64,000 nucleotides of DNA from Hordeum vulgare subsp. vulgare. Its lineage: Eukaryota > Streptophyta > Magnoliopsida > Poales > Poaceae. The position numbers and the translations under genes are program-made. The stretch lies in contig NC_058522.1 in assembly GCF_904849725.1 (NCBI RefSeq), forward strand, positions 231,607,084 through 231,671,083. The letters run 5' to 3'. Shown here piece after piece: positions 53,706-63,806 of the stretch; the stretch's first letter is position 1, and every line of letters begins with the position of its first letter. A model generated the notes under the pieces. The model was given only the letters and a program-made list of their open reading frames with translations, had not been told where the DNA came from and did no database searches.

Positions 53706-54497
53706 TTGAGACGCCTCATAGGTCTTTCCCAAAGCACATACCTTGACAAGATATTGAAGAAGTTCAATATGGATAAGGCTAAGAAGGGGTTCTTGCCTGT
53801 ATTACAAGGTGTGAGGTTGAGTACGGCTGAACGCCCGACCACGGTGGAAGATAGAGAAAAGATGAGTATCGTCCCCTATGCTTCAACCATAGGCTCTATC
53901 ATGTATGTCATGCTGGGTACCAGACCTGATGTGAAACTTGCCATAAGTCTGGTAGGGAGGTACCAAAGTGACCCAGGAGTGGATCACTGGACAACGGCCA
54001 ATAACATCCTTAAGTACCTGAAAAGGACTAAAGATATGTTTCTCGTTTATGGAGGCGTCGAAGAGCTCGTCGTAAAGGGTTACGTCGATGCTAGCTTCAA
54101 CACAAATCCGGATGACTCCAAGTCACAAACCGGATACGTGTATATTTTGAATAATGGGGTAGTTAGCTGGTGCAGTTGCAAGCAAAGCGTCGTGGCAGCA
54201 TCTACATGTGAAGCGGAGTACATAGCTGCTTCGGAAGCAGTACAGGAAGGAGTCTGGATGAAGGAGTTCATCACCCACCTAGGAGTGATTCCAAGTGCGT
54301 CGGGCCCGATGACTCTCTTCTGTGACAATACTAGAGCTATTGTCATTGCAAAGGATCCCAGGTTTCACAAGAAGACCAAGCACATCAAGCGCCGCTTCAA
54401 CTCCATATGTGGATACATCTACGATGGAGATATAGATATTTGTAAAGTACACACGGATCTAAATGTCGTAGACCCGTTGACTAAACCTCTTCCATGA
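53706..54497 (+). pseudogene. Element C pol: RT thumb/connection and RNase H
   Basis: Same frame as the palm, 263 codons: RLIGLSQSTYLDKILKKFNM, then GSIMYVMLGTRPDVKLAISL. RNase H follows with its first acidic block (KGYVDASFNTNPDDSKSQTG) and the AASTCEAEYIAASEAVQEGVW segment with a catalytic Glu, to DPLTKPLP at 54497. There a TGA stands where elements of this type usually continue a short way. RNase H itself looks complete. Confidence 0.88.
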
Positions 54498-54534
54498 GCG
54501 AAACATGATCAGCACCAGAACTCTATGGGTGTTC

Positions 54535-54570
54535 GATCAGCGAAACATGATCAGCGAAACATGATCTTCA
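54535..54570 (+). repeat. Short tandem duplication after element C pol
   Basis: CAGCGAAACATGAT occurs at 54538-54551 and 54552-54565, with a related GAGCGAAACATGAT at about 54497-54510. It looks like a local replication-slip duplication. Confidence 0.8.
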
Positions 54571-54596
54571 ATGTAACTAGATTATTGACTCTAGTG

Positions 54597-54608
54597 CAAG
54601 TGGGAGAT
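54597..54608 (+). other. Element C polypurine tract
   Basis: CAAGTGGGAGAT directly upstream of the 3' LTR, near-identical to the tracts of A and B. Confidence 0.85.
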
Positions 54609-54968
54609 TGTTGGAAATATGCCCTAGAGGCAATAATAAAGTGGTTATTATTATATTTCCTGGTTCATGACAATTGTCTATTATTCATCCTACAACTGTA
54701 TTAACCGAAAACCGTAATACATGTGTGAATACATAGATCACAATGTGTGCCTAGTGAGCCTCAAGTTGGCTAGCTCGTTGATCAATAGATGATCATGGTT
54801 TCCTGATCATGGACATATGATGTCATTGATAAGGGGATCACATCATTGGGGAATGATGTGATGGACAAGACCCAATCCTAAGCATAGCACTAGCTCATGT
54901 TGTTCGTCTCCTAAAGCTTTTCTAATGTCAAGTATCGTTTCCTTAGACCATGAGATTGCACAACTCCC
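54609..54968 (+). repeat. Element C 3' LTR, truncated by element E
   Basis: First 360 bp of the LTR, matching 46063-46424. It stops at CTCCC (54964-54968), where element E's LTR starts. CTCCC is the expected left TSD of E; the right copy is outside the window. Confidence 0.9.
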
Positions 54969-56360
54969 TGTAAGTGCATCTAGTGCCCCTTAGTGATTTT
55001 GGTGGTTTGAAGACTTATAGGTTAAGTATCTAATGTGTTTATGAGTGTACACGGGATCTATAAGTCATTGAGGAGTTTGAGATAATTGAAGAATATCGAC
55101 CCCTAAAAATATATATCTTCAGTTGAAGAAATTGGTCTGAAGCTGAAGAAATGAATCGCGAGGAATCTGTGATGAAACTAATATTCCTCATGAAGATACT
55201 GAAATTGAGGAATCCGGTGTATCCCGAAGAAAATCACTTTGAAGAATTTCAAGCATGAAGATTTACTCTTTCTGTTTTATTTTCTTCGCATTTGAGTAAT
55301 AGGAACACCGTACTGTTAAAGGGGGTCGAAGTTACACTTTGGAATGAATTTCCTCATGATGCTCAACCCAATCCTAATCCTATCAAAAGCCTCAAGTGAG
55401 GAATACGAGTGACATGAGGACTCTCACAGTTGAGGGTTCTAGCCGTTTCGATAGCCACGCCAAGTCATTGGTCTTATCCACTCCAACGGTCATATTATTT
55501 AAGGGCATTAGTGTCAAATCATGTCGGGATGCTCCCAGGCTATAAATAGCCACCCTCACAACCATTAGTTGGTTGGATGCTCCGTTAGAAACTGACACTT
55601 GTCATAAGAGCAACCCAATTCCTCAGAGTCTTCGAGAGTAATTCATCAGTGAGGAAATACACCATACACCGAAACCACAAACCAAACCTAGTGATTGAGC
55701 ATCACTGAAGAAGTTGTTCCTATGTGGGACTGAAACCTTTTACCTTTGAGGACTGCGTCATTGTCTAGAGCTTTCCAGCAGTCAATTGTGGATCGCCGGG
55801 TGACCAAGTTTGTGAGGGTTTGGAAGTCTGCCCTGAAGACTTACCACGAGTGTTGGGCGAGGACTGTGTGTTCTTAGCCCAAGGAGAACACGGTAGGGAC
55901 TGTGTGTCCCGGGACTGTGTGTCCTTTGGTTTCAATACCAAGCCGCTCCAAACCAGATGTACGACTGTCACAGCTGTTGGAACTGGGTCATCAATGACCG
56001 TCTTCACTCAGAAACGGGTTGTAATTCCTCAACTCCTTACTTTCCTCGTATTATGTGTTGATGACTTTCACTTCTGCTGTTTGAAGAATTTGCTGAAGAC
56101 TTTCTCTCAATTTCCTCAACCCCAAATTCTTCACGTCAGTTAATCCTCATCTGTATTCTCCGCGCCTGCTCACAGTGCAATCTGTTTTCACATTCCTCAC
56201 TCCGAAAAACTGCTGTTGTGAAACTTTGCATTTCTGATCCTTTACTGTTTCCGCTGTAAGTTAGTCATCAGTGAGGAATTTCCTCAAAAGGAATTTCCTC
56301 AGTGATGAAATTCTAAAAATCTCCTATTCACCCCCCACTAGTCGATATAACGCACTTTCA
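54969..56360 (+). repeat. Element E 5' LTR
   Basis: 1,392 bp from TGTAAGTGCATC to CGCACTTTCA; the ends form an imperfect inverted repeat (TGTAAGTGC and GCACTTTCA). TATAAATAG at 55541-55549 follows a GC-rich U3 segment. The LTR is rich in TTCCTCA and GAAGAA words. A perfect palindrome GAGGAATTTCCTC lies at 56273-56285. Confidence 0.88.
55541..55549 (+). promoter_or_regulatory. Element E LTR TATA box
   Basis: TATAAATAG in a CCCAGGC...CCACCC context, the probable promoter of the full-length RNA. Confidence 0.65.
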
Positions 56361-56362
56361 AT

Positions 56363-56375
56363 TGGTATCAGAGCA
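56363..56375 (+). other. Element E primer-binding site
   Basis: TGGTATCAGAGCA two bases after the LTR, complementary to initiator methionine tRNA. Confidence 0.92.
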
Positions 56376-56427
56376 AGGTACTCCCTTGTTCTGTGTGATT
56401 TTGGTTTAACCACCTGGAGTTTTAGTT

Positions 56428-58722
56428 ATGTCGACTGCAGGCATGTTTAAGGTGACTGCAGCATGTCCTACCTTCGAAGACAAGAACTTTCCCTTCTGGA
56501 AGAACAAAATGCAAATGCATCTACAAGCTATTGATAATGATCTGTGGTATATTGTGGAACATGGCGTCCCCATCATCTCTGCTAGTGTCTCTGCTGCTGA
56601 TGTGAAGAAATTCAAGCAACTCGATTCTCAAGCGAAGAATATCATGTGTGGCCATCTGAGCCCAGGTCAGTTTGGAAGAGTAAGTGCTTTGGGCTCTGCA
56701 ACACTGATCTGGGAGAGACTGTGCAAAGTAAATGAAGGAGTATCAACCCAGCGTGACTCTCGTGTTGATATTCTTCGCAATCTCTTCAATCGCTTCAAGA
56801 GACATGACAATGAAAGCTGCCAAGATACCTTTGATCGCCTCACTGACATATCAAATGAACTGCAAGCACTGGGAGCTCGAGACATCACTGATCACGAAGT
56901 TGTGAAGAAACTGCTAAGATCTTTGGATTCTTCATTTGATACTTTAGTTCTGATGATTCAAGAAAGACCAGACTACAAGATGCTTGATCCAGCTGACATA
57001 CTCGAAAGGCTAAATACTCATGAATTCCAGCTAGAAGAAAAGAAAGATCTATATGGACCAAGCTATTCCAGACCACGTGCACTAAAGGCTAGAGCAATTT
57101 CCTCATCTGAAGAAGAAGACACAGATGACAGCATTGGTGACCCTGAAGAATTTGGACAGGAGCTTGCAATGTTCATGAGGAAATTCCAGAGATTTACACG
57201 ACATGGCCAGTTCGGTAAATCTTCAAGAAGAGACATGAGGAAATCAGAATCTTCATCTGAGGACTACAAGAAACGAACCTGCCACAAGTGCAAGAAATCA
57301 GGTCATTACATTGCTGATTGTCCCCGTTTGGGAAAGGAATCAAAGAAGAAGAAATACAAGGATGACAGTTCTGATGACTCGAAGAAGAAGAAGAAATCTT
57401 CAAAATCCTCATCTGCAAAGCCCTCATCGCACAAGAAGACTAGTTTTAGAAAGGCTCGGGCACTTATTGGCAAGGAAATGGACACCGAGGCAGAGTCAGA
57501 AGAATGTGATGAAGAAGAGGGTTCTGATGAAGACTCAGAATCCGGACAGGCTAGTCTTGCACTGGCAACCACTTTCGTCAGCAAGTCAATCTTCAATCTT
57601 GAAGAAAATGATTGCACCATCCACACTGATGACTATGCTGATGACTTCGCTCCAACCTATTGCTTCACGGCAAAAGGTTCAAAGGTAAAAAATAATGCCT
57701 CCTCCTCTGATTCAAGTGAATGTGAACCTGATGATTATAAGAAACCCAGTTACAGTAAACTTGCTATCAGTGCCACTAAACAACAAACTGCCCTGGAAAA
57801 GCTTCAGAAACTGCTAGATAAAAGTGATGATCTGTTGAATGATGAAACGAACCTTACCCAAATCCTCACTGAAGATGTGAAAAGTCTTCAGTCTAGATTT
57901 GATAATCTTCAGGATCGTTACGATATACTCCTCACTGATCATGAGAAGCTTTCCTATGAATTTCTTCAAAGGAAGCTTGATCTTGAGAAGCTGAGGATGT
58001 CTCATGATTCATTACTAGCTCAACAGATCAGCGCTTTTCAAGTTGAATTCATTCCTCCATGTCTTAAATGCATTGAACGCGAAACTGCTAATTCCTCACC
58101 AGAATCATCAAATGCTACTATTGCTACAAATTCTTCAACTGCACCTGTTGTGTCTATTTCCTCACTTGAGGAAAACACAAATGTTACTCATGAAAATGCA
58201 GGGTTGAAGGAATTGTACGTGATAGGCATATACAAAAGCCTCAAAGGACATCAAACCCTTTGTGATGTGCTCAAAAAGCAGATCTTGAACAGGAACCTGA
58301 GGAAAGAAGTAATTGCCTTTGAGAGGAAATTAAATGCTGATGGATCTTATTGGAAACCTGAGCAGTATCCCAAAACCTCATGGGTTGCTGCTACTGGGCC
58401 TCCTTTTGATCCATCTAATCTAACTGGCTTTTCATGTGAATTATCCTATTCCTCAGATGAGTCATTTGACTCCAACTATAAACTGTTCAAAAATCAATCT
58501 GGTGAAGTATTTGCTCGATATGTTGGAACTAATTGCAGGAATGGTCCTCCCCTGAGGAAAATCTGGGTTCCCAAAAGCTGTCTTGAAAATCTTCATGTGA
58601 ATGTCCTCATGACACCACCACTAAAGAATCTGAACCCCCAGATCAAATTCCTCAGGAGGACCAAAGTCTTCAAGAGGATCAAAATCCTCAACTGGTCAAA
58701 ACTATGCTCGTACCCGTGCTAA
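56428..58722 (+). pseudogene. Element E gag (764 codons, frameshifted close to its end)
   Basis: Starts MSTAGMFKVTAACPTFEDKN. The capsid-type region includes WKNKMQMHLQAIDNDLWYIV (about residues 30-50), DTFDRLTDISNELQALG and LLRSLDSSFDTLVLMIQERP. The zinc knuckle CHKCKKSGHYIADC starts at residue 285, followed by a very Lys/Ser-rich basic region and an acidic stretch (EECDEEEGSDEDSESG, about 356-371). A coiled-coil region (about 450-540) has LQSRFDNLQDRYDILLTDHEK. Near the end VFARYVGTN and LRKIWVPKSCLENLHV match the arrangement in element D's gag. The frame probably shifts near 58640, since a protein-like reading continues in another frame to 58954. Gag is otherwise open for about 740 codons. 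Confidence 0.9.
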
Positions 58723-58954
58723 TGCATCTAACATGCAGGGGAACTACAAGGAATATGAATATGAGCGTTACTCCTCAAATCATTATGTTCATAAATCCTC
58801 AAACCAGTTCTCTGCATATTCATATGAGTACTTTAACCCCCCTAGTGTTAAGAGAAGTGCATTGGCTTCAGTGCCACCTTTCTCATATGGTGCTCGCAGG
58901 ATGATGAATGCTTTGCCACCCCTTCAGATGTGGGTGGTGAAGAAATCGAATTAA
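58640..58954 (+). pseudogene. Element E gag C-terminal tail in shifted frame
   Basis: The second reading frame becomes protein-like from about 58640 and runs through YKEYEYERYSSNHYVHKSSN, ASVPPFSYGARRMMN and ends LQMWVVKKSN with TAA at 58952-58954. Its final WVVKK recalls the last WVPKTKP of element D's gag. I take it as the true gag end after a single-base change; the alternative is a chance frame. Confidence 0.6.
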
Positions 58955-59161
58955 TCACTTGTGCAGGTCAGGTCTCCAGATGAAAATCATCATCTGAAGA
59001 ATTTGCTGGAGACCTGAGGAAATGCTTGATAGGACGCAAGCTAATGATTGATGAAACAGAAATATCTCACACGTCCTTATGTCTCTGTTATGATGAAATG
59101 AATATCATATTCTTCAAATCTGAAGCATATGAGATAGTAAGATGTACTAATTCATCTGCAG
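58955..59161 (+). promoter_or_regulatory. Element E gag-pol gap with stem-loop and acceptor-like end
   Basis: About 200 non-coding bases between gag and pol. GGTCTCCAG (58971-58979) and CTGGAGACC (59006-59014) make a perfect 9-bp stem. CAGATGA (58977-58983) and TCATCTG (58990-58996) make a competing 7-bp hairpin. The gap ends TTCATCTGCAG at 59161, a plausible 3' splice site exactly at the start of the protease reading. Pol's frame is closed by TAA at 59138-59140, so pol cannot be reached from gag by simple frameshifting. Confidence 0.5.
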
Positions 59162-60424
59162 GATGACAAACCCAAGAATACTGAGTGGGTTCTTGATAGT
59201 GGCTGCACACATCACATGACTGGTGATAAAAGCTTACTGATGAATATGCCACTAACTCCATCACCTCTGAAGCAAATCACATATGCTGACAAAGGTAAAA
59301 GCAAGGTATTGGGACTTGGAAAAGTGGCTATTTCCAAGGATAGGCATATGGACAAAGTGATGCTTGTTGAATCCCTTGGTTTTAACCTCATGTCAGTCTC
59401 AATGCTTTGTGATATTGATATGATTGTTATCTTTGGTAGATATAGATGTGTTGTCATCATGGAATCTGACAGATCCAAAGTCTTCGAAGGTGTAAGAAGA
59501 GGGGATTTGTACATTGTTGATTTCCCTACAGGTCCTCAACCAGCCACTTGCTTACTAGCAAAAACCTCAGAAGGATGGTTGTGGAACCGAAGACTAGGTC
59601 ATGCAGGCATGAGGAATTTGCACACGCTCGCGAAGAAGAAGCATGTCAACGGCATCGAATCAGTCAAATTCCTCAAGGATCATCTCTGCGGTGCTTGTGA
59701 ATCTGGGAAAATGACCAGATCCAACCATCCCTCGAAGACTATCATGACCACTACACGTCCATTCGAATTGCTTCATATGGATCTATTTGGACCTACTCAC
59801 TATGCCACACTAACCAATGCAGCAACTTTATATGGCTTCGTCATAGTTGATGATTATTCCAGATATACTTGGGTGCATATCATAGTGTATAAAACTGAAG
59901 TGCAGGAAATCTTCAAACGATTTTCTTCAAGGGCCTCGACGAACTTTGGCATCAAGATCAAACATATCAGGAGTGATAATGGAACCGAGTTAAAAAACAC
60001 CGATCTTGATGATTATCTTGATGAACTTGGTATTACTCACGAATTATCTGCTCCTTATACTCCTCAGCAGAATGGAGTCGTCGAAAGGAAGAACAGGACT
60101 TTGGTTGAAATGGCAAGAACTATGCTTGAAGAATATCAGACTCCTCGTCGCTTTTGGCCTGAAGCAATCAACACTGCATGCCATATCATCAACAGGGTAT
60201 ATCTTCACAAATTCCTCAAGAAAAGCTCATATGAACTCCTCACTGACAAGAAACCCAATGTAAGTTATTTCAAAGTCTTCGGTGCAAAATGCTGGATTAG
60301 AGATCCTCGCCATAGCTCAAAATTTGCACCCAAGGCACATGAAGGTTTTATGCTCAGTTATGGAAAGGACTCGCACACTTACAGAGTCTTCAACAACTAT
60401 CACAACAATTTGTTGAGACTGTAG
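59162..60424 (+). pseudogene. Element E pol: protease and integrase
   Basis: Frame opens at 59141 with no early ATG; the first is at 59216, already inside protease. Protease active site is EWVLDSGCTHHMTGD (about 59183-59227). The pre-integrase part is LWNRRLGHAGMRNLH with CGACESGKM. The integrase core has [11 protein letters not shown] (about 59771-59803), [19 protein letters not shown] (about 59969-59998) and VVERKNRTL with the catalytic Glu (about 60077-60104). The integrase C-terminal region follows (FGAKCWIRDPRHSSKFAPKA). A one-base loss near 60390 shifts the frame, causing the stop at 60422-60424. Confidence 0.92.
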
Positions 60425-60860
60425 ATGTGCAGTTCGATGAAACTAATGGCCCGCAAAGAGAGCAATTGCCTTATGATCCAGATAAGTTGTCTCCTGAGGA
60501 AGCAATAAAGCTCAAACCGACTGAAGACATCGTCCCCACTGAGGAAATTGGTGAAGAAACGATCCCCATCACTGATGAAAATCAAGAAGATGCTCCTGAG
60601 GAAATTGCACCTGAACCACTTCCTCAGCCCAGACGAAATCCTCAACCAGCTCATCCGAGGATTGCAAATGAAGTAGAACTTGACAAAATCCTCAATGACA
60701 TCAACGCGCCAAGTCCTCTCACTCGCTCAAAAGCTTCACACTTAGTTAACTTTTGTGGGCATTTTTCCTTTGTATCCACCACAGAACCCTCAAAAGTTGA
60801 TGAGGCTTTTCTGGAACCGGAGTGGATCCAAGCTATGCAAGACGACTTCTTCAATTCAAG
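60425..60860 (+). pseudogene. Element E pol: integrase-RT linker
   Basis: In the shifted frame: VQFDETNGPQREQLPYDPDK, an acidic and proline-rich spacer (EEIAPEPLPQPRRNPQPAHP) and the first RT-side block (ASHLVNFCGHFSFVSTTEPS, then [11 protein letters not shown]). Another frame change near 60850 leads to the RT frame. It corresponds to the Gln/Asp-rich spacer in element D but has a different composition. Confidence 0.85.
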
Positions 60861-62324
60861 CTGAATGGCGTATGGGACCTCGTCAAACGACCAGATCCTC
60901 GCAAGCACAACATCATCGGCACCAAGTGGGTTTTCCGAAACAAGCAAGATGAGGACGGTCAAGTGGTGAGGAACAAGGCACGACTTGTAGCCCAAGGATA
61001 CACCCAGGTTGAAGGAATAGATTTCGATGAAACATTTGCACCTGTTGCTAGACTTCAAGCTATTCGAATACTACTTGCTTATGCTATTCATCATAACATC
61101 ATCTTATATCAAATGGATGTGAAAAGTGCATTCCTCAATGGTAAGCTTGAGGAAGAAGTATATGTTGCTCAGCCCCCAGGTTTTGAGGATCCAAAGAATC
61201 CAGACAAAGTCTTCAGACTCAAAAAGGCTCTTTATGGTCTCAAGCAAGCCCCTCGGGCATGGTATGATACATTGAAGGAATTCCTCATGAAGAAAGGCTT
61301 CAAACCTGATTCACTCGATCCAACTCTTTTCACTAAATCCTATGATAATGAGCTATTTGTGTGTCAAATATATGTCGATGACATCATATTTGGCTGTACT
61401 GACAAATGATACAGTGATGAATTTGCTTACATGATGAGTGAAGAATATCAGATGTCCATGATGGGGGAGCTGAAATTCTTCTTAGGTCTTCAAATTCGTC
61501 AACAAAGTAATGGAATCTTCATATCACAGGAGAAATACCTCAAGGATGTTCTGAGGAAATTCGACATGCATGAATGCAAAGGTGCCAAGACTCCAATGCC
61601 TACCAACGGCCACCTCGGCAGTGATGAAAATGGTAAAGATTTCGATCAGTAGGTATATCGTTCTATGATTGGCTCTTTATTGTATCTATGTGCATCTAGG
61701 CCAGATATAATGCTTAGTGTTTGCATTTGTGCACGTTTTCAAGCAAAACCGAAGGAATCACACCATAAGGCTGTGAAGCATATTCTTCGATACTTAGCTC
61801 ACACACCAACACTAGGATTATGGTATCTCAAGGGTTCAAATCTTCATCTGGTGGGGTATTCTGATTCTGACTATGCTGGTGACCGTGTGGATCGCAAGTC
61901 AACTTCTGGCACATGCCATTTCCCCGAAAGATCACTAGTTTGCTGGTCCTCAAAGAAGCAGAACTGCGTATCACTGTCCATTGCCGAAGCTGAGTACATT
62001 GCTGCTGGTTCATGTTGTGCTTAATTACTATGGATGAAGCAAACCCTCAAGGACTACGGCATCAACATGAAGAATGTGCCTCTCTACTGTGACAATGAGA
62101 GTGCTATCAAGATTGCATACAACCCAGTACATCACTCGAAGACCAAGCGCATCCAGATTCGTCGTCATTTTCTTCGGGACCATGTCCTCAAGGGCAATAT
62201 CCTCATTGACCATGTGAAGACTGATGATCAACTGGCAGATATCTTCACTAAGCCCTTGGATGAGAAAAGGTTTTGCAAGTTGCGGTGTGAGCTAAATATC
62301 TTAGAATCTTCAAATGTTTTGTAA
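60822..62324 (+). pseudogene. Element E pol: reverse transcriptase and RNase H
   Basis: One frame with three in-frame stops: TGA at 61407-61409, TAG at 61650-61652 and TAA at 62022-62024. [76 protein letters not shown] and the catalytic YVDD at 61371-61382. RNase [36 protein letters not shown] and SLSIAEAEYIAAGSCCA with the catalytic Glu present, to DIFTKPLDEKRFCKLRCELN. The three stops are single-codon changes, so the protein was probably intact not long ago. Confidence 0.92.
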
Positions 62325-63047
62325 AAACATGCACACATCCTAACACTTATGCAAAATTGATGACTTAGATGTGCAACTCATGATGAATCGATTTTCTTCA
62401 ACTGATGAAGAATGTCACTCTGAATGTGAAGAAATCAACGAATAAATTGATTCTCAGGGCCCTACGACAATTGTACGCGGCGTCTCTAATCAACATTCTT
62501 ATATGGTGGGTCACGCCACCGCCCAATGTGAAATTCCTCAAGTTGGTTTTCTTCAAATGTTACATTTCCTCAAAATGTGTTTTTCTTCAAAACAGCTGTT
62601 CTTCATTGTGACGATTTATCACAAAATCTTCAAAAACACTTGATGACTTTCATTTGATTAGATAGATTGAGATTTCAAAGTCCTCAACAACATTCACTTA
62701 TAGCTATTTCTTCAAGTTGATGTTTCATCGAAGTGAATGTGATCGGACCCTACTTTCGCTCTATGCTATACTCATCCAGTCTGTTCAATTCTTCATATGC
62801 GTTCTACTTGAAACTTTGTTCAAAATCCTCACCGCGTCCTTGACAGCTGCTGATTTTGTAACGAAAATCCTCAAATCTTCAAAAATTGTTTCTTTAATGC
62901 ACAGTAACTGAACCCCACTTCCCACGATCGGATAACCACGATCACCACTATCTCCACCGCCTCGTTCGGGAACTACACGTGTCCTGCGGAGACGTAGAGG
63001 CAGGGGCTGTTTGGTCCGAAATCTTCGCGCCAACAGTAACTATCTGG
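62325..63047 (+). other. Element E spacer after pol
   Basis: About 720 bp without coding frame, remarkable for many TTCTTCAA and TTCCTCAA words. It occupies the same place as the array region of element D but has no copy of the palindrome. Confidence 0.6.
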
Positions 63048-63048
63048 C

Positions 63049-63056
63049 TATAAATA
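63049..63056 (+). promoter_or_regulatory. Internal TATA box of element E
   Basis: TATAAATA followed by a CT-rich leader and CGAACCCTAGCGCCATCGC (63122-63140), then GC-rich sequence: a plant-type promoter and 5' leader between pol and the extra gene, as in element D. Confidence 0.6.
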
Positions 63057-63806
63057 TGTCCCTATCCCCCTCGGCAAACTCTTCTTCGCTCCATCGCTCT
63101 CCTGCTACAGCAAACACCACCGAACCCTAGCGCCATCGCTGGTAGTCTCGTCGCCGGTGAGGAAGAGCTTCACTGCCTCGACTTCCCCGTCGCCGGAACC
63201 ACGCCGGAGTCGGACCATCTTCGTCCGCCGCCGCCGTAGATGTCCTCTGTCGCTGGGTTAGGGTGCATTGGACACGCGACCGAAGAGCCTCTCTACACAA
63301 CGTCTCTATGTTCTTCGTGTGCTCCTTCAAGGGTAAATAAAATCCCATCTTTACGCAAGATAGATCTACAATTTTACATCTTCTATGTGAAATCTGTTTT
63401 TTCCTCAAGAATCGATAAGCACTTGATTCCTCAAACACTGCCTATCACCACATCATTGATGAACTATACTAAGCATCTAAGATATCCACGAGATTCCTCA
63501 ATTGTGCGAATTTTCGAATCTGTACAACTCTGGAACCCAAGAACAGTATGCTTAGGCAAATTCCTCAACCACTGGTTATATTCCTCAACTGTCAAACTTT
63601 TTCATTTTCTTCAAATCTGAGAACGCATATGACCTCTCCAAATTCCTCGCAACTATACTCTGTTCACAGGTACACACATGTCACCTGATGAATCTCTCGG
63701 TTCTCATCACATTAACTCATTTGCAGCGTTTCTGGAAGAAAATCTTCAAGTCTCATCAGAATCCTCAAGAGTTCAATCTCATCAGCAAAATCCTTAGCTG
63801 AAGAAA
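63057..63806 (+). other. Element E: leader of the extra gene with likely introns
   Basis: Donor-like CGCCG/GTGAGG (near 63166) and CAAGG/GTAAAT (near 63331) and acceptor-like GTTCACAG (near 63668) and CATTTGCAG (63718-63726) suggest at least one intron of about 400 nt in the 5' untranslated region. The middle (63340-63720) is AT-rich like an intron. Splicing is inferred from motifs only. Confidence 0.45.

Larger units (their letters stand above)
46063..54968 (+). mobile_element. Element C: Copia retrotransposon (BARE1/WIS/Angela-like), 3' LTR cut by element E
   Basis: Plus-strand element with 5' LTR (46063-47807), altered PBS, leader, gag, protease, integrase, RT, RNase H, PPT and the first 360 bp of a 3' LTR (54609-54968). 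Element E begins there and the rest of the LTR lies beyond the window. A 1.5-kb solo LTR sits in its integrase. The left flank is CTTCG (46058-46062); its partner is out of view. The coding sequence has at least four in-frame stops and a few small indels. The compared LTR parts differ by about 7% by eye. Confidence 0.92.

Noticed and set aside
54969..56360. Host gene upstream of gag in the region before 56,428
   Set aside because: Sequence has LTR ends, a TATA box and a following Met-tRNA PBS; the 107-codon frame at 55820-56143 is part of the LTR.
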